64,000 bases of DNA from Yamagishiella unicocca (taxonomy: Eukaryota > Chlorophyta > Chlorophyceae > Chlamydomonadales > Volvocaceae): assembly GCA_003116995.1 (NCBI GenBank), contig BDSL01000040.1:124001-188000 (forward strand). Direction: 5' to 3'. Below, piece by piece: positions 22,601-28,321 of this stretch. A program made the position numbers and the translations under genes. Every line of letters starts with the position of its first letter. Position 1 is the first letter of the stretch. The notes below the pieces were generated by a model. The model was not told where the DNA came from. It did not search any database and saw nothing but the letters and a program-made list of their open reading frames with translations.

Positions 22601-24445
22601 GTATCGGTAGACGCAAGAGATTCAGTCGACGTTTGGGTGCGGTGCTGGCTCGTTATATATGGGGGGAATATTCTTGGGCCTCAGGTGCCGTGGGGGAATT
22701 CTGCTGCTCGGTTTGTTGAGGCGCTCTGCTGCTGGTTGCTCTGATCGAGGGTATTGTATGACACCGACAATGGAGGGCGGGCTGCTTGCTTGAGCTGCGG
22801 TTGGTGTACGGCCGTGCCGTTTTGGCTGGCAGCTGGATGGTGTACTGCCATTTGAGCTACTTCCCCTTGGGTGGTTGGCGCCACTGTGTTACGTAGGTTC
22901 CCCACATTACTTACCTACCTGTAATAAGCTGGCTGGGGTCCTTACACCTCCTATCTGTGATCCGCTGTACATTGCAAATGCACGAATGAAGGACAATTTC
23001 CTGATGATACCTTCGTTATTTATGTAATGAACGTAACTTCTATCTGCCAACCCGAGTTTATACGCACGCACCGCCTTGCCTTTAACCTATATATATGCGC
23101 AGGCACGGCAGCAGCCAGATAGTATTTTATGTGTATCATGCACAGCAATATGCATGCATGAACTCACATGTTTCATGGCCGCTGGTTAGTTGATTGCTTC
23201 GTTGCTTATGGCTTAATGTAGCAATTGGCTGCTGCAAAAAATACATTATTAATATATAAACGACCCTTTCCCCGAGTAATATGCGCATGCAGTATTGCAT
23301 GCGTGCATTTTGAAAAGAAGAAGCAAGGTACATTTCAGTACAAGCAAACGCATGCGTGTATGTAGATGTAAGTGTGTATAGGCATGCGTAATGGGTAGGT
23401 CCATCGTTACCTAATTCGGCGAAATACACATTGTTCGCCCAAGTTCCACCACAGGTCTGCTGATGATTGCCAGGGCAAGGCATGTCGCACTTTCCAGACA
23501 CCGGCAGCCCATAAGACAACGCCCTGTCCTTATCGTTACCGGCCCAGCATTGATCACCATTCTGCACGCCGAAGTACGAGTAACCTGTGGGTTGGCGGGT
23601 GATTGATGATGCGCACCTAAGTAGCGTGCGTGTACCCACGTGTATTTACATAAATATGGCAACTGACGACCGCCCAAGATTTTGCCAGCCACCTTATGCT
23701 ATTGCAAACTATTGCTGCTACTGCAGCTGCAGTGGCAGCAGCAGGAACAATCATTAATATATAAGGGCCAGGGCCTTGCTTGAAACCATCCATCACTGGC
23801 TAGCGATAGCTAGCTACCGCTAGACAACAGGACAAAGGGTACATGGGCAAAAGCCTGCACGTTAAAGGCAAGCTGTAAATCACGTATATAATGCAAGTTA
23901 TCTACCCATATACACACAAGTACATTCGAGACATCCACGTTTATACGAGCCGTTTTGACACGAGATCTAGTTGCGGCCGTACATTATACAGGTTTAGCTA
24001 GTAGGTATATACGGTTCACAAAAATGAAGACGTATCTATCGCTAGGTATCACTTGATTCAGGGCGCGAGCCCGAGGCAGGGTTGAAGTGTTTTACTGTTG
24101 ATGTTGATCAACGCTCATATACCTCTGGCAATGTAGAAGCAACAATACGACCCCGGAGGTCGGGCGCGGCGCTTACTTTGCTTGCTGATTTGAACATTTA
24201 CACTTCCCGCCGGCTCAAGCAACAGGCACGCAGGCGCGAATTTACAAACCCGCGCGGGTAAACATATTTAAGTAAGGTCACACACATAAATGAGTCAGCA
24301 GGGGGCAGCATATATATGTGCGCACCTCGGACCGTTGCAAGCGCAAAGCATGATTCCACAGTCACGTTTCTTGACGACATGTGCACGCGCACTGGCAGCG
24401 CCCGGCGGGGCCCCGCGTCTCTGAAGCATCCTAAGTCTATGAGCC
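1451..24445 (-). CDS. Modular secreted/cell-surface protein locus (WSC, PAN-like and VCBS-like exons)
   Basis: All recognisable exons between 24445 and 1451 on the minus strand encode small cysteine-rich modules typical of secreted or cell-surface proteins. In transcript order they are WSC (24.4/23.5 kb), PAN (22.0), VCBS-like (21.3), PAN (20.8), VCBS-like (20.1), PAN (19.6), VCBS-like (19.0), truncated PAN (17.2), WSC (16.6/6.7), broken VCBS-like (6.1), and PAN at 4.9, 4.3, 3.9, 3.5, 3.1 (partial) and 1.6 kb. Each intact exon starts one base into a codon and ends with one extra base, so all are symmetric phase 1-1. WSC and PAN modules bind carbohydrate or protein in other families; the ligand here is unknown. 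I could not find the first exon, signal peptide, last exon or polyadenylation site. Whether this is one transcript or several neighbouring paralogues is not shown by the sequence. The truncated and inverted modules suggest part of it is decaying. Confidence 0.6.
1690..3080. other. Intergenic or intronic, no gene seen
   Basis: AT-rich sequence with no supported exon. From about 2440 to 2640 and again near 2910-3080 it is studded with short CATAATCCCAGTC, GTCATAAAGT and CCAGTCATAA motifs on the plus strand, at irregular spacing. Confidence 0.5.
2776..2895. repeat. Dispersed repeat, copy 1
   Basis: About 120 bp matching 48288-48405 in the same orientation. Shared blocks include GCCCGCCTCGTCGTACTCTC, ACATTTGC and CCACCTAAAACG. 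No ends or target-site duplication could be defined, so the element type is unknown. Confidence 0.7.
3092..3157 (-). pseudogene. Truncated PAN-like exon
   Basis: The first 22 or so codons match the neighbouring PAN exons (start after AATACAG, C-x4-GYNVEKD). The match stops abruptly after the codons for GDN, where unrelated sequence begins. The upstream intron side is still shared with the intact copies, so this is a partial tandem duplicate rather than an independent exon. Confidence 0.7.
3324..3566 (-). CDS. PAN/Apple-like module exon, array unit 1
   Basis: An 81-codon exon, acceptor AATACAG, donor AAAAAAG|GTACC, phase 1-1. Conserved features: GTVCTQKAGY near the start, SACDNRIECAGF in the middle, VIKTNVTP, then GYCHYTKK at the end. 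Open peptide upstream of the acceptor in this frame is most likely translated intron, not coding. Confidence 0.7.
3737..3979 (-). CDS. PAN/Apple-like module exon, array unit 2
   Basis: Same 81-codon exon as its neighbours, with intact splice sites and phase 1-1. It reads GDGPGN where unit 1 reads GDDPGN. Confidence 0.7.
4146..4388 (-). CDS. PAN/Apple-like module exon, array unit 3
   Basis: Same 81-codon exon and splice sites. It differs from the others at VHDPGN and has HYIKK instead of HYTKK. Confidence 0.7.
4666..4905 (-). CDS. PAN/Apple-like module exon, diverged copy
   Basis: An 80-codon exon, acceptor CGTAG, donor CAAG|GTGCGC, phase 1-1. It keeps GTVCPPKAGYDVE, the C...ECAGF pair, LKTNVTPT and GWCLYTK, and has an asparagine run (NNNNN) in the central loop. 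Its intron flanks are unlike those of the tandem array. Confidence 0.7.
5067..5446. other. No feature recognised
   Basis: AT-rich sequence with short runs of TATATA and no exon with supportable splice sites. Confidence 0.4.
5459..5971 (+). mobile_element. tRNA-derived SINE with LINE-type 3' tail
   Basis: The first 80 bases resemble a tRNA. TCGGTG near 5461 pairs with CACCGA near 5535, a D-arm GCTCAATTGGGAGAGC carries a pol III A box, and GGTTCAATCC is a B box. The anticodon region is not canonical, so it is a tRNA-derived head and not a working tRNA. A body of about 200 bp follows. From about 5860 the sequence (GGCGCGAGCGTATAG to GGCGTAATG) is homologous to the 3' end of the LINE at 7.8-12.7 kb, and it ends in a (TAA)n tail. 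A perfect 12-bp target-site duplication, ATATCTAGCTGC, lies at 5447-5458 and 5972-5983. This is the standard structure of a SINE mobilised by a partner LINE. Confidence 0.85.
5462..5540 (+). promoter_or_regulatory. Internal RNA polymerase III promoter (A and B boxes) of the SINE
   Basis: A box TAGCTCAATTGG and B box GGTTCAATCC, spaced as in a tRNA gene with an enlarged anticodon arm. Activity is inferred from the motifs only. Confidence 0.65.
6075..6175 (-). pseudogene. Broken VCBS-like module exon
   Basis: Matches the other VCBS-like exons over LCDGDGILDLVCID and VILSTRDCSS, but a stop follows shortly afterwards in that frame. The matching continuation (equivalent to PASYCP) lies in another frame. 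The expected acceptor and CYRPDGWC start are not found upstream. Confidence 0.6.
6554..6718 (-). CDS. WSC domain, second exon (copy 1)
   Basis: A 55-codon exon, acceptor CCAACCCACAG, donor CTAG|GTAACG, phase 1-1. It encodes the C-terminal part of a WSC domain: GYSYFGVQNANECWAGN, a CYMRCSGN cysteine pair, then TCGGRWANNVY. WSC domains are extracellular carbohydrate-binding modules. The matching N-terminal half is at 16511-16630, about 9.8 kb upstream. Confidence 0.8.
   Translation of the reverse strand, partial: ATRTSACRMLMNAGPVTIRTGRFFMGLKSATCVALAIIGRRVAAVGRTTCISSN
6939..6984. repeat. Perfect 19-bp inverted repeat
   Basis: Arms GTATCACCTACTTCAAAAC (6939-6957) and its exact complement (6966-6984) around an 8-base GC loop, followed directly by another TTCAAAACGCGCGCCCG. 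A folded RNA or a small foldback insertion are both possible. Confidence 0.85.
7021..7122 (-). repeat. Duplicated WSC-intron segment
   Basis: About 100 bp homologous to 24207-24306: CTTCCCGCCGG, CAAGCAACAG, CGCGCGGGTAAA and GGTCACACACAT blocks in the same order. At 24 kb it sits directly downstream of the first WSC exon. Here it is separated from that exon by the transposon nest. Confidence 0.75.
7670..7790 (+). mobile_element. SINE-1/LINE-tail copy, plus orientation
   Basis: Contains the family signature: GGGGTTAGGGGGGTTCTGA, GCTTCCCACGGTGGTGCGGG, then CCTCAGTTCCCCACCCCCTT and ACACACGCTAGGGCT. Related copies lie at 14905, 18590, 19695, 20825 and 61138. The 3' end here is atypical, with no clear (TAA)n tail. 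Confidence 0.65.
7968..9117 (-). pseudogene. LINE C-terminal zinc motif and restriction-endonuclease-like domain (interrupted)
   Basis: A CPLCRNN...HILGGC zinc motif near 8890 is followed by a RHNSALRAI segment, then RPDIMFIPN and IIEVGYTSDLNHSDK. That spacing of PD and E-x-GY fits a PD-(D/E)XK nuclease core. The frame then runs to HKQLA, is interrupted by the insertion at 8225-8455, and resumes as QLAEALERAGWTVHY, GVTGTIPNTV and LHRHAVVSVGEII before a TAA stop at 7968. Frame changes between 8.5 and 9.1 kb also break it. Nuclease activity is inferred from motif spacing. Confidence 0.7.
8225..8455 (-). mobile_element. SINE/LINE 3'-tail insertion inside the LINE
   Basis: A 231-bp minus-strand copy of the sequence that forms the 3' part of the SINE at 5.5 kb; both begin near AATCTCAA. 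It ends in (TAA)n. A 14-bp duplication, TGCGAGTTGTTYAT (one mismatch), flanks it at 8211-8224 and 8456-8469. Removing the insert and one repeat restores the LINE reading frame across the junction. Confidence 0.85.
8930..9840 (-). pseudogene. LINE RNase H domain
   Basis: Carries the RNase H pattern WTDGSCLK (first Asp), then TIATDSMASLYII, then HVRSHTGLHGNEMADAGA (His and last Asp), spread over at least two reading frames (9544-9840 and 8930-9521). The domain is recognisable but frameshifted and so not functional as read here. Confidence 0.75.
9710..11538 (-). pseudogene. LINE linker region between RT and RNase H
   Basis: Two overlapping frames (10732-11538 and 9710-10780) encode a Pro/Thr/Gln-rich linker followed by a more globular stretch with YTVTWLHSTIPL and YFRKVVWRPS. 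I do not recognise a named domain; a chromodomain-like fold is a weak possibility. A 101-bp insertion at 10908-11008 interrupts it. Confidence 0.5.
10908..11008 (-). mobile_element. Short retroposed 3'-tail insertion (GTCTGGAACC family)
   Basis: On the minus strand it ends TCTGGAACCCACTGTAACCG then TTACAACAA, identical to the 41-bp insert at 21322. TTGTTGT repeats at both edges (10901-10907, 11009-11015), and the surrounding LINE codons join in frame if it is removed. The short duplication could partly be tail sequence. Confidence 0.6.
11532..12732 (-). pseudogene. LINE reverse transcriptase, C-terminal half
   Basis: Contains SSAAYADDLAVLATT (the RT catalytic YADD), followed by MQVNNSKCAVSGI and PYKYLGVQITL, which are typical RT motif D/E and thumb sequences. 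A frameshift lies near 12120, after which a second frame (11532-12149) continues with the thumb/connection region. The fingers subdomain and endonuclease are absent. Confidence 0.8.
12836..14059. mobile_element. TIR element, 25-bp perfect termini, non-coding
   Basis: The left end (12836-12860, starting CCCTATGGGAGTACTTG) and the right end (14035-14059) are exact complements over 25 bp. CCG flanks both sides (12833-12835, 14060-14062), consistent with a 3-bp duplication. The interior is largely GGTAACCGG/CCGGTTACC repeats and has no transposase. The superfamily is undetermined. The right end directly abuts the target duplication of the neighbouring hAT element. Confidence 0.75.
13395..13585. 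repeat. Tandem palindromic GGTCTC...GAGACC repeat
   Basis: About four units of 45-60 bp, each with GGTCTCTNGGGAGACC-type dyads followed by ATTTAGGGACTT. Two more dyads of the same kind occur at about 12985 and 13315 within a longer direct duplication (GGTGGGATGGTCTCGGCGGG). Confidence 0.75.
14070..14625 (-). mobile_element. hAT-family deletion derivative, copy 1 (556 bp)
   Basis: Termini CAGTGTTTT and its complement; a perfect 8-bp target duplication GATAACAG at 14062-14069 and 14626-14633, both diagnostic of hAT elements. The minus strand encodes a remnant of the transposase C-terminal dimerisation region: EDERRFSAMAYVQDPTRNRL, then DLHTFPFGDALRKWL. The transposase N-terminus and catalytic core are missing, so it is non-autonomous. 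Confidence 0.9.
14905..14999 (+). mobile_element. SINE-1/LINE-tail insertion
   Basis: 95 bp with the family sequence (GGTGGTGCGGGCATA, CAGTTCCCCACCCCCTTAAC, CTAGGGCTACGCCCAGC) and a TTATTATTAT tail. A perfect 12-bp duplication TGAAGCCTTGCT lies at 14893-14904 and 15000-15011. Confidence 0.85.
15012..16485. other. No gene supported; local repeats
   Basis: A plus-strand open frame at 15337-15645 (102 codons, followed by AATAAA) matches nothing I recognise and has no supporting motif. Short direct repeats include TATACTCGGGGAATAGG (two copies near 15117-15165). From 16195 to 16290, approximately 31-bp units of the ACCGGACNGGGGGTTAACCCC type recur with palindromic character. Confidence 0.4.
16511..16630 (-). 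CDS. WSC domain, first exon (copy 1)
   Basis: A 40-codon exon, acceptor CACATGCAG, donor CCAAG|GTGCGC, phase 1-1. It encodes the N-terminal WSC part: HLGCFADAEPPRALPD followed by MTVESCFKLA. Its partner exon is at 6554-6718. The intron between them was expanded by the transposon nest. Confidence 0.8.
17065..17135. repeat. Duplicated intronic segment
   Basis: About 65 bp (TTTTGTGCACAAGCAGTTTT then GGAAA and a TA-rich tail) matching 6195-6260. Both sit next to module exons, so they likely moved with a module duplication. Confidence 0.6.
17198..17295 (-). pseudogene. Truncated PAN-like exon (3' half only)
   Basis: Retains HGFIKTNVTPTA and WCLYTK and the donor CTGG|GTGAGC. The upstream half with the C-x4-GY and ECAGF motifs is replaced by unrelated sequence. 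A GAGC-GAGC-GAGC expansion sits inside the remaining codons. Confidence 0.65.
17827..17978 (+). mobile_element. 5'-truncated copy of the 7.8-kb LINE
   Basis: Matches the LINE from its stop codon region (GGGCTAATGGTAACCTCTTG) through the shared 3' end to a TTATTATTAT tail. It is flanked by a perfect 17-bp duplication CATGGGTACCTCATGGG at 17810-17826 and 17979-17995. Confidence 0.9.
17996..18575. other. No feature recognised
   Basis: AT-rich. Two adjacent AGCCGCTTTTG motifs near 18331-18360 are the only local repeat noticed. Confidence 0.4.
18580..18690 (-). mobile_element. SINE-1/LINE-tail copy, minus orientation
   Basis: Longer copy that includes the upstream block (GGGGTTAGGGGGGTTCTGA, GCTTCCCACGGTGGTGC) and ends in AT-rich sequence. 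No clear target duplication. Confidence 0.7.
18789..18998 (-). CDS. VCBS-like calcium-loop module exon
   Basis: A 70-codon exon, acceptor GTATGTAG, donor AGCG|GTAGGT, phase 1-1. It reads ECYRPDGWC, then WCDGDGIMDWEC with a DxDGxxD calcium-binding-type loop as in VCBS/FG-GAP repeats, then GVILSTRGC and SYCPSSLS. The six cysteines imply a disulfide-stabilised extracellular module. The family name is tentative. Confidence 0.6.
19429..19653 (-). CDS. PAN/Apple-like module exon with GC donor
   Basis: A 75-codon exon. Acceptor CACGCAG; donor GAAG|GCAAGT, the GC-AG consensus, at the phase-1 position where other PAN exons have G|GT. Residues: TCAEVPGYTVV, CDVTDPATDCL, DCLGFSMTG, GCVKTSAVENK, GACLYQK. 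Confidence 0.7.
19695..19790 (-). mobile_element. SINE-1/LINE-tail insertion (older, shared by two module copies)
   Basis: 96 bp flanked by a perfect 13-bp duplication AAACATACAGTTA (19682-19694, 19791-19803). The same insertion with the same duplication is at 20825. Confidence 0.85.
19940..20152 (-). CDS. VCBS-like calcium-loop module exon
   Basis: 71 codons, acceptor GCTTGCAG, donor AGCG|GTAGGT, phase 1-1. ECYRPDGWC, SCDGDGILDLVCID, GVILSTGGC, ASYCPSKLS. Nearly the same as the exon at 21080-21295. Confidence 0.65.
20559..20783 (-). CDS. PAN/Apple-like module exon with GC donor
   Basis: 75 codons, same structure and GC donor (AAAG|GCAAGT) as the exon at 19429. Small differences include NPDCLGF in place of RPDCLGF. 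Confidence 0.7.
20825..20925 (-). mobile_element. SINE-1/LINE-tail insertion (duplicate of the one at 19695)
   Basis: Flanked by the identical AAACATACAGTTA duplication (20812-20824, 20926-20938), so it inserted once, before the module was duplicated. The interior differs in the microsatellite-like centre: TATATA in the 19.7-kb copy, GGGACTCCCGCCGCCCC here. Confidence 0.85.
21080..21295 (-). CDS. VCBS-like calcium-loop module exon
   Basis: 72 codons, acceptor GCTTGCAG, donor AACG|GTAGGT, phase 1-1. ECYRPDGWCSADNK, SCDGDGILDLVCID, DVILSTGGC, SYCPPSKI. One codon longer than the 19940 exon. Confidence 0.65.
21322..21362 (+). mobile_element. 41-bp retroposed insertion
   Basis: The paralogous sequence near 20160-20180 reads ACGAGCGCCATAGTAAG without interruption. 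Here ACGAGCGCCATAG is duplicated (21309-21321 and 21363-21375) around TTCTACCTCTTGGTCTGG, AACCCACTGTAACCG and TTACAACA. The same 41 bases end the 101-bp insertion at 10908-11008, so this is an extremely 5'-truncated copy of one retroposon family. Confidence 0.9.
21794..22018 (-). CDS. PAN/Apple-like module exon with GC donor
   Basis: 75 codons, donor AAAAG|GCAAGT, acceptor GCGCGCAG, phase 1-1. Same motif series as the exons at 19429 and 20559. Homology to those copies stops 15 bp upstream of the acceptor, at an inversion breakpoint. Confidence 0.7.
22034..22605 (+). other. Inverted module segment with broken VCBS-like exon
   Basis: The normal module sequence reads GAGGACACGTTTCG. Here GAGGACA ends at 22033 and AACGAAACG, the reverse complement of the continuation, ends at about 22605. 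Between them lies a plus-strand VCBS-like exon (about 22205-22432) with acceptor CATTGCAG, SVSCDGDGILDLVCID and GVILSTGGC. The expected W of DGWC is a TGA stop, and a frameshift follows the C...DDAITG region. The segment is inverted relative to the locus and could not be spliced in the gene's sense. Confidence 0.75.
22606..23410. other. No exon supported
   Basis: A minus-strand open frame at 22681-22905 (Gln/Ser/Thr-rich, 74 codons) has no recognisable domain. From 23090 to 23400 there is intron sequence resembling 6360-6550 (for example GCAGTATTGCATGCGTGC), again showing the WSC block was duplicated. Confidence 0.4.
23411..23584 (-). CDS. WSC domain, second exon (copy 2)
   Basis: 58 codons, acceptor CCAACCCACAG, donor TTAG|GTAACG, phase 1-1. 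GYSYFGVQNGDQCWAGN, CDMPCPGNHQQTCGG, WANNVYF. Three codons longer than copy 1. Confidence 0.8.
   Translation of the reverse strand, partial: VTRTSACRMVINAGPVTIRTGRCLMGCRCLESATCLALAIISRPVVELGRTMCISPN
23830..24025. repeat. Segmental duplicate of 26203-26395
   Basis: About 190 bp: GGCAAAAGCCTG, GTTAAAGGCAAGCTGTAAAT, GATCTAGTTGCGGCCGT in the same order and orientation. This copy lies in the WSC intron; the other lies outside the recognised exons. Confidence 0.8.
24326..24445 (-). CDS. WSC domain, first exon (copy 2)
   Basis: 40 codons, acceptor GCATGCAG, donor CCGAG|GTGCGC, phase 1-1. DLGCFRDAGPRRALPV then NVTVESCFALA, the standard start of a WSC domain. It is joined to 23584 by a 741-bp intron. 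This is the most upstream module exon I can place. Confidence 0.8.
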
Positions 24446-24762
24446 CTGCATGCGCAAGTAAGCAAGCAGCGAAGTTCATGATGAATGGATGGGAGGCGCG
24501 AGGCCGCCATGCATGTTCACAGTCAAATTCTTACAGAAGGGCAAGGCCGGTCACTTAGCGGGCGGACAAGATTTCGCGGCAACCGTAAAGCTAAGGCAGC
24601 TAGATAGGTACCAATCGAGCCAGTGCTGTGGAACGATGACGGTGTTTGATGTGGTGATGAACCCAGCTGAGGTGTTGTGTATTGAGATCTACACGGATGA
24701 CACTGTGGAAAAGGCAGTGACCAACTTGGGGGGTGCGTCCATGTTTTTAACTGGGTGGTCAC

Positions 24763-25979
24763 CAGTGTTTTTTTTTCGTTTAAGGGGGGTCTCGATTTAT
24801 TCCATCTAAGTAATAAAATTTCAGGGGTGTTTGATATTTGTTCCATATTTGTTCCATAGCTGTGCGGCGCTGGGGGGGGCTCCGCCCCCCCAGACCCCCC
24901 CCGATAAGTTACAAGTCCTTTCACAGACCAAGAGCCACGTACAGTTGGTGTGTTTCTTAGTGTCATTTGTTAGGGCAAACCGCAGCACAGTAGCGCTGGG
25001 TCTCTACCCGTTCATCATGTACCGCCCCCTGCTGCTACTGGCCAGCCACTTCCGCAGTGCGTCACCAAACGGGAACGTGTGCAGGTCGAACAAGTCCTGC
25101 GTGAACATGCGCACGCACAGCGCCAGGTGCTCGTCTAGGCGGTTGCGTGTGGGGTCCTGCACGTATGCCATGGCAGAGAACCGTCGCTCATCCTCCACCG
25201 ACCCTGGCACCATCACCGACCAACACGCACCAGCTGGGCCAAAGCCGAAAACTCGGTGCCGCTGACTGGAACTGAGGTGCCGCTCCAGTGCGGAACTGAG
25301 GTGCCGCTCCAGTGCGGAACTGAGGTGCCGCTCCAGTGCGAGCTGCTGGTGTGCGGGACGGACAGCGCCTTGAACTCCTCCCGTGAGGCCGTGAAGTCCA
25401 GCAGGATGGGGTCCAGGTCAGCAGGCACACGCTCGGCCCAGGGATACTTGGCAGGATAGGAAATCTGCCACTTGTTGGGGTTCTGGTTCTGCTGGTCCCG
25501 CCACGCCCCGTCGCTCTGACCCTTGCGGGTGCGCTGTGTCTGTGCCCGCTTGGCACAGCGAGCGCTTGGGTGAGGCGTTTTGAATGCATCGCCATCCTCG
25601 CCGCTGCAGTCGCTCTCGCCGCCTTCACTGTCACTGTCGTCGTGCTGAATGGGTGATTGCTTACGCTTACGAAGATCACACAGGCTGAGCTTGGGCTCCT
25701 TGGTTTGTGTGTAATTTGCTATGTTTGGACCGGTCATATATGCTGCTATGCCGCGTTGACTCAGGGGCGTGACCTGCTTATGACCGTCCATGGCACATAT
25801 TGCTATTATTTAACTAAAAATACTATGTTCTGCAAACTTAGGAGCAGCCAGACAGGAATGGGCGTTTTTGGCTGAAGTAATAAAAAAGTACGGGTCGGCC
25901 TCAATCTGTTCCATTTTTTCCAAGCCCCAAACCCCGATTTATTCCTTTTAAGTAATATATTACTTAAAAAAAAACACTG
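24763..25979 (-). mobile_element. hAT-family deletion derivative, copy 2 (1217 bp)
   Basis: Ends CAGTGTTTTTTTTT and complement, with a perfect 8-bp duplication GTGGTCAC at 24755-24762 and 25980-25987. On the minus strand it keeps a transposase N-terminal part (25213-25791: acidic DDSDSEGGESD, basic CAKRAQTQRTRKG, then KWQISYPAKYPWAERV) and the C-terminal dimerisation part (25004-25216: EDERRFSAMAYVQDPTRNRL). A run of three SVPHWSGT repeats sits at the junction. The BED-type zinc finger and DDE core are absent. More complete than copy 1 but still non-autonomous. Confidence 0.9.
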
Positions 25980-25987
25980 GTGGTCAC

Positions 25988-28321
25988 CAAGCAAGGCAGG
26001 GTTACCATCGTGCTAAAATCCACGGCCATTAATGGGCTTAACAAAGGAAAATGCTTAGGAGGCCACGCAGGCTTACATACGTACACCGGTACATGTTCGT
26101 TTGGAAGGGTCTGTCAGCACTGTCGGGCGGTGCATATCTGTTAATAATGTTCACATTGAACAACTTACAGCCACTAGGCAGGACGGTAGCCATAGGCGAC
26201 AGGACGAAGGATACAAGGGCAAAAGCCTGTACGTTAAAGGCAAGCTGTAAATCACGTATAAAATACAATTTATCTACCCATCCATATATACACATTCGAC
26301 ACATCCATGTTTATACGATCCGTTTTGACACCAGATCTAGTTGCGGCCGTGTATTATACAGGTTAAGTGGATATGTACGTACGGTTCGCAAAATTGCAGA
26401 CGAAGCAAGGGCATGTCGGTTGGTGCTTCGCAGTACTGACCATGCGCATGCAATCAATTAATGTTGGCTTCCTCTTGCTTACACTTCTGTCAAGGTGATC
26501 CTATCCTTGCGTGGTGAAACAGCCGAGCCCTGCTGCTGTTGTCACACACGCGGCTAAGCAACCGGCCTTTACGGATTGAAGGGGGCCCCGCCCTTTTTCC
26601 GGCTTCGAGGAAGCCGACACCCCTTGTCCGCTCCGGTACTCCGTTCTCTGGTAGGTTTAGGTCCGTGCTTCAGTTGTCCGTTCCAGGACCGACCGCGCGC
26701 TCCGTTCTGCGTGGTTCGTTAGCCCAGGCCGGGAACGGAGAGCACCACTCCGTTTGCAGTTCATATTGCAGTCCGTTTAACGCAGCTTTTAGTATCATAT
26801 GTAACAAGACGGCGTTTTGCTTCGGAAGGCTTAGAACATGCATAAGTTGTTGCAGCATGACCAGGACCAGGGAAGCTAGCGGCCAGGACCAGGACCAGCA
26901 GGGAAGCTAGCGGTCAGGACCAGGACCACGACGAATGGCCTGCACTTTCTGGTTCGCTCGGGGTCGTCTAGTGAATCCGGTGGCTTGGATGACCAAGTAG
27001 GTGCTGTTCAGCAGGAGCCTGCGGGTGCGCACCCGTGCATGCACGAGCCCATGGATGCACAAAAAGCAGATCGAAAATATGAACCGGTGTACGTAGGCGC
27101 CTCTGCTGGTGCGGGTGCCTCCGGTAGGTGTGGGAGCAACCAGCAGTGTGGGTGCGTCCAGGGAAGGGCATGGTGGCAGAGGAGAGCGCGGCAGGGGTTC
27201 TGCGTGAGAGAGGACGGGGGAGGTCTTAGTGAGGTTTCCGTGGGCCTATGTCCTACATAGCGACTGGACATCCAGGATCATTTATGAGGGCACCTGTCCT
27301 CTAATAATCTGTTTTATGCTCCATTATTTTCCCCTTTGTGTGGAAAACCAAGTTAGGTAGGGTGCGGCATATTGCGGTCGATCGGTTGGCTGGTCCCGCC
27401 ATGACATGCCCCGTTCCCTGCTAGGTTTGGAAGCTAGGCTTCCGTTAGGCGCTGCCTTATGCCGTCGGTTATCTAATCCGTACCATGCTACATGGGCCCC
27501 GGTCCGTTCCTGGTCCGTTAACAACGAAGTGTAAAACGTATCTGCTGGTGGTCCTGCCTGTTCCCTACTCGGTTAGGTCCGTGTCATTCTATATTTTCGG
27601 CCCATACGGACCAGGAAACGGAATGCATAACAGATTGGTTTAGTGCCACTTTATTTGTGCCGGTGTTGAATCAGATAGAGTCTTGTTGACGAAGAGGTTT
27701 TGCAGTTCAGCACTGGTAGATAGCAAAACCTACCAAAACGGACTGAGAAAACGGACCTAAACCGAGCCCGGAACAGAGAGGAAACGGACCAGCCCATTCC
27801 CAGAGTGTGGTACCCTTAGTATGACGGATAATAATAATAATAATCTATCCGTACTCCGGCCGATGATTTATCCCCGGGATTTATACCGTCCGGCGCGTAG
27901 CGCAAATCTGAGGCCACTAGGGACGGATTACTCAGTTGTTTATTTACGCAGGTTCTCCGTATCTCGCTCGGCGGCCCCTATCCATGTGCCAGCGCCTTCT
28001 GGACCCGCTGGCCTTTAGATGGGTATCAGCCATTCCGCATCACAATCCCCTCATTAGAATCTTGGATCCGCACTTCCCGGGCGGAGCACGCACGCATTCA
28101 AACATACATTGAGTCCTGCCAGGATGAGTGGACATGGACACAGCTGATGAGCCAGGCGATCCATGCGCGCTGCTCTAGGTACCCGCCGCCCATACCAGAA
28201 GACCCATCTCCCTCCCCGGTTCTCATCACTGAAAAGCAAGCCGTTGGACGGAGGTCAGAATCGAACCGGCGATTGTGGTTAGACACCCTAACTCTCAGGT
28301 GCCGTCTTAGAGGATCGGACT
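25988..28321. other. Repeat-rich, no gene supported
   Basis: Contains the 26203-26395 duplicate of WSC-intron sequence and a GGACCAGGACCAG tandem at about 26855-26935 (two units of about 36 bp with GGGAAGCTAGCGG). Also present are scattered CCGTTCC/GGTCCGT motifs from 26600 to 27800. A 77-bp piece of the 7.8-kb LINE lies at 27636-27712. I find no exon with supportable splice sites. Confidence 0.45.
27636..27712 (-). mobile_element. Fragment of the 7.8-kb LINE linker region
   Basis: Matches 11468-11545: GGTTTAGTGCCACTTT, GTGTTGAATCAGATAGAGTC, GAGGTTTTGCAGTTCAGCAC. It comes from the middle of the element, so it is a rearranged fragment and not a 3'-end insertion. Confidence 0.75.
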
